Below, in pieces: positions 46,801 to 57,672 of a DNA stretch of 64,000 nt (within the stretch, counting starts at the first letter, position 1; every line of letters starts with the position of its first letter). The DNA lies in NCBI GenBank assembly GCA_013076295.1, contig RQOL01000927.1, positions 1-64,000 of the forward strand. Direction: 5' to 3'. Below the pieces are notes generated by a model. It was given only the letters and a program-made list of their open reading frames with translations, made no database searches and was not told the origin of the DNA. The translations under genes were made by a program, and so were the position numbers. This stretch comes from Sanderia malayensis (Eukaryota > Cnidaria > Scyphozoa > Semaeostomeae > Pelagiidae).

Positions 46801-49800
46801 ACAGCCTCCATTCTTTATCCTCCGCCGTCGAAATTCACTTTGATAAGAACTTTCCCGCCTGAAGAGTAATCAAACAGTTATTATTGAACGCCTTCCAAAA
46901 AGTATATATCTATAAAGGATACACATTATAGGAAATGAACAGTTATCAAATGATAGCACATTCGCAAGGTACCCAAACCCAGTCGTTTTAGTGACAAGAT
47001 AAAAACGAATGCAACTTACCTCGCTAATCGTCTCCAGAATAGTATAATGAGCTGGAGCTCCGAAAACATTTCAGGTTATTATGTAACTGCTTCAGTTGAT
47101 GTGATTGAAATGGGGTGATCATATCGCCCTTACGTGAATAGTACAGCTTCCATTCCTTATCATTCGCCCTGGAAATTCACTTTTATAGGAGCTTTCCCGC
47201 CTGAAAGGAAAGCAAGCAGTTATAATTTTTGACTTCCAAAAAGGATATATGCATAAAGGATACATAGCATAAGAAATGAGCTATTATCAAATGGTAGCAG
47301 ATTCGCAAAATAAAATAAACATATGGCTTTAGTGGCAAGACAAAAACGATTGGAGATCCTACCTCAGTAAACTTCTGTAGAATAATACAATCAGCTGGAG
47401 TTCTTTAAAACCTTCAGGGCGTTTTGTAACTACTTCAGTTGATGTGATCGAAATCGGGTGATCATCTCCCCATTGCCTTGAATAGTACAGATTTCATTCT
47501 TTATCCTCTGCCGTGGAAGTTCACTTTGATAAGAACTTTCCCGCCTGAAGAATAATCAAACAGTTATTATTGAACGCTTTCTAAAAAGTATATATTTATA
47601 CAGGATACATATTATAAAAAATGAACAGTTATCAAATGATAGAACATTCGCAAGGTACCCTAACCCAGTCGTTTTGGTGACAAGATAAAAACGATTGCAA
47701 CTTACCTCACTAATCTTCTCCAGAATAGTATAATGAGCTAGAGTTCCGAAAACTTTTCAGGGCATTATGTAACTGCTTCAGTTGATGTGATTGAAATCGG
47801 GTGATCATCTCCCTCTTTCCCTGAATAGTACAGCTTCCATTCTTTATCATTCGCAATGGAAAGTCACTTTCATAGAAGCTTTCCCGCCTGAAAGGAAAGC
47901 AAGCAGTTATAATTTATGACTTCCAAAAAGGATATATGCATAAAGGATACATAGCATAAGAAATGAGCAATTATCAAATTGTAGCAGATTCGCAAAATAA
48001 AATAAACATATGGCTTTAGTGGCAAGACAAAAACGAATGGAGAACCTACCTCAGTAAACTTCTGTAGAATAATACAATCAGCTGGAGTTCTTTAAAACCT
48101 TCAGGGCATTTTTTAACTACTTCAGTTGATGTGATTGAAATCGGGTGATCATCTCCCCATTGCCTTGAATAATACAGATTTCATTCTTTATCCTCTGCCG
48201 TGGAAATTCACTTTGATAAGAACTTTCCCGCCTGAAGAGTAATCAAACATTATTATGAACGCCTTCCAAAAAATATATTTATAAAGGATACATATTATCA
48301 GAAATGAACAGTTATCAAATGATAGCAAATTCGCAAGTTGCCCTAACCCAGTCGTTTTAGTGACAACATAAAAACGATTGCAACTTACCTCACTAATCTT
48401 CTCCAGAATAGTATAATGAGCTAGAGTTCCGAAAACATTTCAGGGCATTATGTAACTGCTTCAGTTGATGTGAACGAAATCGGGTGATCATCTCCCCCTT
48501 TCCCTGAATACTACAGCTTCCATTCTTTATCATTCGCCCTGGAAATTCACTTTCATAAGAGCTTTCCCGCCTGAAAAGAAATGAACAGTTATTATTAATG
48601 ACTTCCAAAAGGGATATATATATATAAAGGATACATATCATAGGAAATGAGCAATTATCAAATGGTAGCAGAGTCGCAAAATAATCTAAACATATGGCTT
48701 TAGTGGCAAGACAAAAACGAATGGAAACCTACATCAGTAAATTTCTGTAGAATAATACAATCAGCTGGAGTTCCGTAAAACGCTCAGGGCATTATGTAAC
48801 TACTTTGATTGATTGAAATCGGGTGATCATCTCCCCTTTCCTTAACAGTGCAGCTTCCATTCTTTATTCTTCGCCCTGGGAATTCATTTGCATAAGAGCT
48901 TTCCCGCCTGAAAGAAAATCAAACAGTTGGTATTGAATGCCTTCCAAAAGGCATATATATATATAAAGAATACATATCATACAAAATGAACAATTATCAA
49001 ATGGTAGCACATACGCACGATCACCTAACCAAGTAGCTTTAGTGGCAAGAGAAAAACCAATGCAACCTACCTCACTAATCTTCTCCAGGGTAGTATAATG
49101 TGGTGGAGTTCCATAAACATTTCAGAGCATTATGTGACTGCTTCAGTTGATGTGATTGAAATCGGGTGATCATCTCCCCCTTGCCTTGAATAGTACAGCT
49201 TCCACTCTTCAACCTCAGCCCTTGAAATTCACTTTGATGGGAGCTTTCCCGCCTGAAAAAAAGTCAAACAGTTATTATTTAATGCCTCCCAAATGGGATA
49301 TATATATAAATGATACATATTAAAGGAAATGAACAGTTATCAAATGATAGCACACCTTCGCAAGGTACCCTAATCCAGTCATTTTAGTGACAAGATAAAA
49401 ACGAATGCAACTTACCTCCCTAATCTTCTCCAGAATAGTATAATGAGCTGGAGTTCCGAAAACATTTCAGGGTATTTTGTAACTGCTTCAGTTGATGTGA
49501 TTGAAGTCGGGTGATCATATCCCCCTTACTTGAATAGTACAGCTTCCATTATTTATCATTCGCCCTAGGAATTCATTTTGATAAGAGCTTTCCCGCCTGA
49601 AAGGAAATCAAACAGTTATTATTGAATGCCTTCCAAAAGGCATAGATATATAAAGAATACATAACATAGAAAATGAACAATTATCAAATGATAGCACATT
49701 CGCAAGGTACCCTAACCCAGTGGTTTTAGTGAGAAGATAAAAACGATTGCAACTTACCTCACTAATCTTCTCCAGAATAGTATAATGAGCTAGAGTTCCG

Positions 49801-49945
49801 AAAACATTTCAGGGCATTATGTAACTGCTTCAGTTGATGTGATTGAAATCGGGTGATCATCTCCCCCTTTCCCTGAATTGTACAGCTTCCATTCTTTATC
49901 CTTCGGGCTGGAAATTCACTTTGATAAGAGCTATCCCTCCTCAAA
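40878..49945. repeat. ~342-bp satellite array, segment 4
   Basis: About 26 monomers after the Polinton. The phase continues from segment 3. Measured spacings are 342, 341 and 343 bp (for example gttatc at 44541, 44883, 45224). Segments are shared at multi-monomer distances: about 42391-42688 recurs at 45040-45326, and about 46201 recurs at about 47917 (five monomers). The array ends at about 49945, where a different repeat starts. Confidence 0.95.
46677..46858 (-). other. Representative exon-like block of the satellite monomer
   Basis: On the minus strand a pyrimidine tract and CAG (46861-46859) precede a 182-nt block that ends in GAG followed by the donor-like GTAAC (46676-46672). Most monomers have the stronger GAG/GTAAG or GAG/GTAGG. 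I measured the same 182 nt at 21721-21902 and 44276-44457. One frame is open from the acceptor for 58 codons and then meets TAG TGA just before the donor; the other two frames are closed. The block has purine-rich runs (GGAAAGGGGGAGATGA, GGAGAAGA) like exonic enhancers. It may be a non-coding exon unit. No evidence of transcription is available here. Confidence 0.4.
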
Positions 49946-50480
49946 CGAAATCACACTTCTGTTGTATTCAGTTAGGCATTAAAATTCAAGGTTCACTGAA
50001 ATCCAAGTAGTGACGTACATGAGCCCTTATGCCTGTAGCTAAAAACTCTGCAAAAGTAAGTTAAGTAATTAAGCATAAGCCAGTAATGTGAATATAGGTC
50101 ATAAAACGTAACTCCGTCTCGGAATGAAGCAAAGTTTTCCAATCAATATACACAAGGGTGTTAAACTCAAATTGCACGAATCTACATCGAAAACGAACTG
50201 AACAAACTCACAGGCTCTAAAACCCCAGTAGTGACGTACATGAGGCTTTATTCATGTAGCTAAAAATTCTGCAGGAGTAATTCAGTCAAAGTGCAAGGAA
50301 GGGCGGAAAACTATGCATAAAACAGTGAGATGCATATCGGTCATAAAACGTAACTCCGTGTTGAAGTGAAGCAATGTTTCACAAACAATAAACACAACTG
50401 TATTCAACATAAACTGTACGGATATACAACAAAAACGATCTGAACAAACTCACAAGCTCAAAAGCCCCAGTAAAGACGTA
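49946..50480. repeat. ~220-240-bp tandem repeat with CRE-like sites
   Basis: The block starting 'ccagtagtgacgtacatgag' recurs at about 50003, 50224 and 50465. Internal landmarks 'gtagctaaaaa', 'aactatgcataaaacag' and 'tcataaaacgtaactccg' are shared. The last unit is broken by a 211-bp satellite patch (50481-50691) and resumes at 50692-50771. No gene is seen. Confidence 0.75.
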
Positions 50481-50691
50481 CTGAAGAGTAATCAAACAGT
50501 TATTATTGAACGCCTTCCAAAAAGTATATATCTATAAAGGATACACATTATAGGAAATGAACAGTTATCAAATGATAGCACATTCGCAAGGTACCCTAAC
50601 CCAGTCGTTTTAGTGACAAGATAAAAACGAATGCAAGTTACCTCACTAATCTTCTCCAGAATAGTATAATGAGCTGGGGCTCCGAGAACAT
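50481..50691. repeat. 211-bp satellite patch identical to 46516-46726
   Basis: Base for base I find this segment equal to 46516-46726, including private variants of that monomer ('gcaagttacctc', 'ggggctccgaga'). It sits inside the unrelated ~240-bp repeat, whose sequence continues on both sides. Confidence 0.9.
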
Positions 50692-50771
50692 ATTAACCTT
50701 GTAGCTAAAAACTCTGCATAAGTAATTCATTCAAGATATAAGGAAGGGTGGAAAACTATGCATAAAACAGT
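50692..50771. repeat. Remainder of the ~240-bp repeat
   Basis: Matches about 50257-50331 ('gtagctaaaaa..' to 'aactatgcataaaacag') and ends exactly where the solo Polinton end begins. Confidence 0.75.
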
Positions 50772-51270
50772 AGTAGGAGAGGAAGTAGGCGTCCGAGGAC
50801 ACGCATGCGCAGTAGAATTTTTTATTTTATTTTAGTGTTAAGTACACGCATGCGCGAGAGTCTTCGAGAATTGAAAAGAGCATGAACAGTAAAAAAATAA
50901 TCGAAAACGACAGGTCGTGGAAAGTTAGTTTGAAGTTGCAAAACATCGTCAAAGCTGATAAAAAACCCATAAAAAGCTTAATAACTAAAAAACGGTTTTG
51001 TTTATGAAAAAGATTTTTACAGCAATAAAAAGAAAATCTCTTGATTATATTGAATGAATCATTTCATATTTTTCATGCACTTATAAGATGATAAGAATTT
51101 GTTGAATAAATTGCAAGAAAACACAAAAATATCGAGGAACTGGCAAATTCACGTTTTCGGCTCGAGATTGAATTCAAAGAACCAATCAGAAACTTTCGAA
51201 TGCGAGGTTCGAATGTACGCATCAAATCTCTGTCATGAGAAATGGGAAATCAGAAATTTCTAGAACTTTT
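50772..51270 (+). mobile_element. Second Polinton end (single TIR, partial element)
   Basis: Starts AGTAGGAGAGGAAGTAGGCGTCC and follows the left TIR of the large Polinton for ~500 bp with moderate divergence, including the GCATGCGC box and 'ctcgagattgaattc'. No matching right end exists in the window. Together with 51271-52010 it is the left remnant of a different, older Polinton. Confidence 0.85.
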
Positions 51271-51345
51271 CCGAGGGGAAATCCCCTGACGTCACTTTGA
51301 AAGATTTTTCTAGAAACAGAAAATCTCTGCAATCTGATTGGCTGA
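51245..51345 (+). promoter_or_regulatory. Heat-shock/CRE/CCAAT module in the second Polinton end
   Basis: GAAatTTCtaGAA near 51252-51265, a CRE (TGACGTCA, 51288-51295), TTCtaGAA near 51318 and an inverted CCAAT ('gattgg', about 51337) repeat the order seen before the polymerase gene of the large Polinton. The downstream TATA box and gene are not clear here. Confidence 0.55.
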
Positions 51346-51520
51346 TAGCCAAGATTTCGAGTCACTCTAAAACAAAACTGGAAATGGACATTATTCAAAA
51401 CAAAATGTGCAAGATGTTGAAGAAACTATTTTAACACGTTTCAAGAAGAAAGACGCCATAAAAAAGAGGCCATTTTCTGCATTAGCAAACAATAATATCT
51501 AAACTTTTATATAAGCATTG

Positions 51521-52010
51521 TTATATCCTACTATATGGAAATGCTGGAGTACTATTAAATACAAGTTCATCCACAGCAGCATCCTCAGAATCACTAGCTT
51601 CCTCTTCTTCGTCATTCTTTGCTTGACGTATGATGAGATATTTTCTTTTCTCAATAGCATAATCCAAGGCCTCTTGCATATCCATATCATCTTCCCTCTG
51701 TGCTTTTTGCATCGTTGCTATAACTGCAGTTACAACAGCATCATTTTCAAAACTTCTATTATATAAAAATCTACGTTGAAAACTTGCAATATGTTTTCAT
51801 CTTCATCCACTTCCTTACGCATAGAAGGCCATACATTCCCTAAAGGAAGATCCTCATCAGTGTTGACAGTTTCATCATTATCATGATCACTTTCAACTTC
51901 TATCTCATCATCTGAGTCAGGCTCTCCTCGTGCATCTCTTCTTCATGTCGTGTAACATTATTTTTATACTTGGAAGAAAATTCACATTGATCACATTTAT
52001 AATGACTCAT
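51521..52010 (-). pseudogene. Decayed C2H2 zinc-finger gene of the second Polinton remnant
   Basis: Starts at ATG 52010 with one C2H2 finger (residues about 4-26, 'YKCDQCEFSSKYKNN' then H-x-H). The frame closes after ~37 codons. The acidic continuation lies in other frames, with the last part open from 51712 to 51521 ('DEEEEASDSEDAAVDEL'). At least two frameshifts separate the parts. Single-finger acidic proteins occur near the ends of cnidarian-type Polintons, but this family is not characterised. Function unknown. Confidence 0.55.
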
Positions 52011-52139
52011 GGCTAGCTGTTTACTTATAATTACCAACTAACTCTTAAATCCCTGAATTCTAGAGTCTCAACTCGTTTGATTTTATAGATAAGTTCCTCC
52101 ATTCAATATGATACGGGAGAGGGACTGAATGATATTTCC

Positions 52140-53990
52140 GAATAAACAGAACTTAATTCTTGGATAATGCTAACTAATCCTGATTAATGACTACTCCATT
52201 CTGGCTAATCATTCCTAGTCATTACCTTCTCAATACTTGATCCTCAATACATCCTTGATTATCATTCCTAATCATTACCTGATCATTAGTTGATCCTTCA
52301 CTGATCCTTACTAATCCTTACCAATCATACCTATTCATTACCTGATCATCAGTAGATCCTAAATCCTTTGATCAAATCTCACTAATCCTAACTAATCATT
52401 CCTAATCATTACCTTATCATTACTTGATCCTTAACTGATCCTTTCTAATCCTAACTAATCATTCCTAATCATTACCTTATCATTACTTGATCCTTAACTG
52501 ATCCTTTCTAATCCTAACTAATCATTCCTAATCATTACCTTATCATTACTTGATCGTTAACTGATCCTTTCTAATCCTAACTAATCATTCCTAATCATTA
52601 CCTTATCATTACTTGATCCTTAACTGATACTCACTAATCCTAACTAATCATCCCTAATCATTACCTTAGCATTACATGATCCTTAACTGATCCTTTCTAA
52701 TCCTAATTAATCATTCCTAATCATTACCTTATCATTACTTGATCCTTAACTGATCCTTTCTAATCCTAACTAATCATTCCTAATCATTACCTTATCATTA
52801 CTTGATCCTTAACTGATCCTCACTAATCCTAACTAATCATCCCTAATCATTACCTTATCATTACTTGATCCTTAACTGATCCTCACTAATCCTAACTAAT
52901 CATTCCTAATCATTACCTTATCATACTTGATCCTTAACTGATCCTTTCTAATCCTAACTAATCATTCCTAATCATTACCTTATCATTAATTGATCCTTAA
53001 CTGATCTTTTCTAATCCTAACTAATCATTCCTAATCATTACCTTATCATTACTTGATCCTTAACTGATCCTCACTAATCCTAACATATCATTCCAAATCA
53101 TTACCTTATCATTACTTGATCCTTAACTGATCCTCACTAATCCTAACTAATCATTCCTAATCATTACCTTATCATTACCTGATCCTTAACTGATCCTCAC
53201 CAATCCTAACTAATCATTCCTAATCATTACCTTATCATTACTTGATCCTTAACTGATCCTCACTAATCCTAACTAACCATCCCTAATCATTACCTTATCA
53301 TTACTGGATCCTTAACTGATCCTCACCAATCCTTACCAATCATACATAATCATTACCTGATCATCAGTAGATCTTTTACTGATCCTTGATAATCCTAGCC
53401 AATCATACCTAATCATTAGCTGATCATGAGGTCATCCTTAACTGATCCTCAGTGATCCTTATAGTCATTCATAGTCATTACTGATCATCAGTTGATCCTT
53501 AGCTGATCCTCACCAATCCTTACCAATCATACATAATCATTACCTGATCATCAGTTGATCCTTAGCTGATCCTCATTAATCCTTACCAATCATACTTAAT
53601 CATTAGCAGATCATCAGTTGACCCTTAACTGATCCTTGCTAGTCCTTATCAATCTTTCCTAATCATCATCTGATCATCTGTTGATCCTTACTAGTCCTTA
53701 CCAATCATTCCTAATCACTACCTGATCCTTAGTTGTTCCTTAACTAATCCTTACGAATCCTTACTAATCATTCTTAATCATAACCTCATCATTAGTTGAT
53801 CCTTAACAGATCCTTCTAATCCTAACTATTCATTACTAATCATAGCTAGTGATTACATAATCATTAGTTGATCTTTAACTGATCCTGGCTTTATCCATTC
53901 AACATTTATCCTTACTAATCCTGACTAATAATTTCTTATCATAACCCAATCCTTATTAATCCTTGCCTAGACTTTATTAATCTTCAGGTG
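52140..53990. repeat. 63-bp minisatellite
   Basis: The motif 'cattacttgatccttaactg' recurs at 52418, 52481 and 52544, an exact 63-bp period. The unit itself looks like about six degenerate ~10-bp copies of 'taatcattcc'. It is regular at 52380-53340 and degenerate on both sides. No coding function is visible. Confidence 0.93.
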
Positions 53991-54216
53991 ATCCCGACTG
54001 AACACCCTCCAACTTAAATATTAAATAGTCTGCTGCATATGTATGATACAACATTACAACATTACTCTGCGCTTCATTGCAGTAATGTTTCACTGTCATT
54101 AAGCAAAACTCTTTTCTACTAATCTACTAAAATTACAGCAGGGCATACCAAGGTTAACTCACCTCAAATTCACCTCCTCAGATATAGTAAGGTAAAATTA
54201 TTTACCGAAGACATTA
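53991..54216. other. Spacer without recognisable gene
   Basis: A short AT-rich transition from the minisatellite. No feature is recognised. Confidence 0.35.
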
Positions 54217-54383
54217 TTCTAAACTGTATTCCAAAATATCAGGATCCCGAGATAGTACACAAGCTGGCCACTTGCCAAATCCAACAAGCTTCATAGTTTT
54301 GAACTCTGGTCCTGTCAAGTCAAGAGGTCCTCCCGACAATCCATACTCCTGATTCAAAGGGGTATGTGCTACTTGGACAAGAT
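54217..54383 (-). CDS. Possible isolated coding exon, unknown protein
   Basis: One minus-strand frame reads a protein-like stretch of about 45-50 residues with normal amino-acid use ('NQEYGLSGGPLDLTGPEF', 'LVGFGKWPACVLSRD') up to a stop near 54220. A pyrimidine-rich stretch ending in AG lies just upstream. I do not recognise the family. It could be the last exon of a host gene or a transposon fragment. Confidence 0.3.
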
Positions 54384-54488
54384 GTTGAAAAATTAAAAGT
54401 TTAGAGAGGCCGTGAAGGATAAATTAGCCTGCATTTCTGACCTTATCGATTTAGATGCATTAAAAACAAACTCCACGAGTTGCCCATA

Positions 54489-54734
54489 CCATAAATCCTC
54501 GAAGAATCTCCCAACTCCGAATAAGCCCTCCCCTCGAATAAGCCCCCATCCTGATAATTATTTGCAAGGATATTGGGTCCAGGTTTCCAAACATTGAAGT
54601 TGTTTAGGAATGTAGTGTGAATGCCAACTAGTTTAAACCAATAACTTCATTGGTTGGCTGCATTGTATAGCTTTTATCTAGCGTAATATTGAACAATAAC
54701 CAGGCTGAAATTTCGTTTTTGCGAGAATTTACGG
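54489..54734. mobile_element. Short TA-flanked MITE
   Basis: Imperfect ends CC(A/G)TAAAT(C/T)CTCG with TA at 54487-54488 and 54735-54736. Subterminal GC-rich blocks 'aataagccc' recall the MITE at 5623. It is non-coding and 246 bp long. Confidence 0.6.
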
Positions 54735-55414
54735 TATGTATTGCTCCTTGTTCCTAGTTCTAGCTAATTTCTTTATCTTACATTCATGGTCTTGAAGAAA
54801 CAAAAGCGCTCATTAAATTTTTGTCGGGAAATCTGAATTTCTCCCCCCCTCCCTATAAAATTTCCTATCTACGCCATTGGCAACCAGAAAATTCTGTAGC
54901 ACTTTCATCAGCAACAGCAGAACGTACATTTAGTATACGATGCGTCGATTAAAGAAATGGCTTTGAAAAGGTGCTTTTCTCGAGCAGTTGCCCCCGCCGC
55001 CTCGATATGCTTCCGGCATCCCTGCCTAAATCATCTTGCACCATCGTCAACTACCCCATTTAAGGATCCAAAAAATGCGGCACAACATTTCTCCATACTG
55101 TTTTGTCCTCGAATGATCACTTCTACTCCATATGCTATCTGGTAAACAATCTACATCACGGACGCATATTGCTTCCCATTGGTCTGCATGGCTGCGACTA
55201 CCCTTTACATTTTTTCTTTATTTTCAAACATCATTTTTTAACCTATTTTTTTCCTTATATGATTTGAAACACAATTTAAAAAATTTGTAGTTTCACTTAA
55301 AGAATAAGGTAAATGACTAAGTGAAAAACATATCGAAAAACCGTGATTTGTGGAAAAATACTCATTCAATTCGAGAGATCAATTTGATAGAGAAAAAAAA
55401 TCGACTCAAGTGGT

Positions 55415-55491
55415 TATTGTAAATCCTGAATAAGCCCCCGGGGGCTTATTTCCAAAATTCGAAGGTAGGGCATATTCGAAGATTTACGGTA
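55415..55491. mobile_element. Very short MITE remnant
   Basis: 'ttattgtaaatcctg' at the left and 'cgaagatttacggtaa' at the right form inverted ends around 'aataagcccccgggggctta', a perfect palindrome. It looks like an internally deleted relative of the element at 54489. Confidence 0.5.
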
Positions 55492-56506
55492 ATTGGTCAA
55501 CATAGGTAAACATGACATTTACGTAAATTACTTTTTACAACAGATAAATCTGGGCAAATTAACAATTACGCTAAGATTTCATATTGTTTTTTTTAACACA
55601 GCAATGCTAATAATCACAATATAATCTCTAACTTAAAGAATCAAAGAGCTTATAAAGAACCAAAGAGATGTATTTATTTCCTTAAAAGACCTTAGTCACT
55701 CACACAATGAGCCGAAATCTTAACGTAGTGTGCGTTTACGGGTATCAAACCCAAATTTCCGCCAAAAATGACTCAAAGGTGTTTTAAAATGGGAGTTATT
55801 TTGTTTTTCTCAAGCATGTAAAATTTTAAACAGTCACCAAAGTAAATATTATGTATCAACTATAATTAGGAAACAAAACTCTAAGGAGTTCATTTTATAT
55901 AATCGATAAAACCCCATAAACATTATGTTACTACAGTGAATTTAATTTCAGCTGTAAATGGTTACTTTGTCTTTTTCACGATACTTAAACTATACTAAGC
56001 TGAAACTAAACTAAACCTAGATCTACACAGCCTGCGTTGAAGTCTGCTCTAACAAGCAGCAGTGGCACTGTTCAGCGACGCGGTGTCCATAATGGAGAGC
56101 TCATGCGCACTATTGTTTGAAGATTGAGTTGTAAGACTGACGTCAAAATTAATGTACATCTGGTCTTCATAAAAATTCATGTTTATGAATTTCTGGGAGG
56201 AGAAAAATGAAGGGCGTAATAACATTTGTTAGCCTTTCACAAGATGAAAACAATCTTGCGAATCTAAGCTCTTACAAACAAAATAACTTCATTTTCAAAG
56301 AAATCTGCAGTGAAAGCTGTGAAAGAAGTGACCAGTTTGTGTTCATAGCATAACGCAACACTAACAAGAGTAACCTCCGTACACGTTTGTTTATAAGAAA
56401 CGTGGCTAAAGCTTCACCGCTGAAAGTTTCTTCATGTCAGGGCATTTTTGGATACATTTTACTGGTAAAAGCTTCTTCAAAGTTTCCTAGTTGGATATTG
56501 AAAAAA
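55492..56506. other. AT-rich spacer without recognisable gene
   Basis: I see no exon, RNA or repeat signature in this ~1 kb. It lies downstream of the kinase pseudogene. Confidence 0.35.
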
Positions 56507-56759
56507 ACCATAGGCGCTGACTTTTACTTTCCCCAGGGCGGGCTCAAAATTGAAAAAAAAAATGGAAAAATAAAAGGTAGAAAATTTCCCTGTCACTTTT
56601 AATAACGTACTATGATAAAAAAACAAAACATTGCAATAAAACATATATAACATCATGGCCAAACAAAATTCCCAAAGGGGGCTGAGCCCCCATAGAAATT
56701 TTCAGAGGGGGCTGGAGCCCTTGAGCCCCCAAGCCCCCATTTGGTCGGTGCCTATGGAA
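56507..56759. mobile_element. MITE with CCATAGGC ends
   Basis: Inverted ends CCATAGGCGCTGAC (56507) and GTCGGTGCCTATGG (ending 56759), with tandem 'ggggctgagcccc'-type GC-rich inner blocks. It is flanked by A-runs, so the target duplication is ambiguous. Non-coding. Confidence 0.6.
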
Positions 56760-57245
56760 AAAACGTACGCATAGGAACAAAAACCTCGAAAAACATGTGA
56801 AAAGTAAGGTTAGGCTGGAAAATCGATTTAGTATGGTTGTTTATCTAACACTAATCAATAGGCATCATATCTACTCCATTGATATTGATATTACCATGCA
56901 CAGTGGTTATCTACCATACTTCAAACAAGAATAAAAAATTGAAAAGTTTCTTAGCGATTTTTCATTTATCAGCGAAAGTTTCTTAAATTTTTGGGCCTTT
57001 CACCAGTGAGTTTCTTATAAAGCGGTTTCTTATAAAAAAAACGTGTAATACACCCTCGTATATAAAAGTCTGTAGTATATTGTCAGTGATAGTGGCTAAC
57101 GTGTGATGTGACATTATTTGGAAGTAGATTACAACTGCAACAAGGAACATTCTTTCAGATGGTCAAACAAATATTCCCTTGCAGAAGGAGGGTCGCAGAG
57201 CCATGTTAACAAAGTTTTAATTGCAATGATGACATAAAAACCTAC

Positions 57246-57348
57246 CTGGTCATCATTGTCAATTATCTCTTTCAATCGGTCTACAAGTTCCTGAAATGTT
57301 GGTCGAGTCTGCGGGGCAACACACCAGCAGTCGATTAAGACGGAATAT
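57246..57348 (-). pseudogene. Receptor tyrosine kinase pseudogene, C-terminal kinase exon
   Basis: A 103-nt exon with acceptor TTTAG/A and donor CAG/GTAGGT. It encodes the kinase subdomain XI: 'DCW' followed by 'QTRPTFQELVDRLKEII', the hallmark C-W-x(6)-RP of tyrosine kinases. It joins in phase with the exon at 57535-57672. The last coding exon and stop would lie further downstream and are not recognised. Confidence 0.85.
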
Positions 57349-57534
57349 CTAAACGAACAGACAAGCAAAAAAATCAAGTTGTAGATAAAACTTAATGATT
57401 CATCATATCTTTATGCACATTGATACATTAACTTTTCTGTGTATATTTCAATACCTCCTAAAACTTGCATACGTTCTAACGTCCCTAAACTTAATCACAA
57501 TAACAATCAAAATCATAATGGTGGGAGTTCTTAC

Positions 57535-57672
57535 ACTTCATCTGAGCAATGTCTCGGCTTGTCCATCCGGTAGCCATCTTTCAGAAAGCTCACAACTTCA
57601 TACGAATTCATCCCTGGGTAAGGGGATGCACCCTATGTTATGATTTCCCACAAAACCACAGCAAATGACCAA
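57535..57672 (-). pseudogene. Receptor tyrosine kinase pseudogene, subdomain IX-X exon, with in-frame stop
   Basis: The exon follows ATAG/TTGG. It encodes subdomain IX ('WSFAVVLWEI') and then 'GASPYPGMNSYEVVSFLKDG', as in FGFR/PDGFR-type kinases. An in-frame TAG lies at 57635-57633, exactly where family members have a Leu before G-x-x-PYPG. The donor GTAAGA starts at 57534, and the exon phase matches both neighbours. This stop would remove the C-terminal lobe, so the copy is a pseudogene. Confidence 0.88.

Noticed and set aside
48393..48641. Protein-coding gene from the recurring ~58-residue satellite frame
   Set aside because: The same peptide recurs in many monomers, always ends in TAG TGA before the donor-like site, and shows no sign of amino-acid constraint.
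52380..53340. CRISPR-like array
   Set aside because: The 63-bp units are contiguous without unique spacers, in a eukaryotic context. It is a minisatellite.
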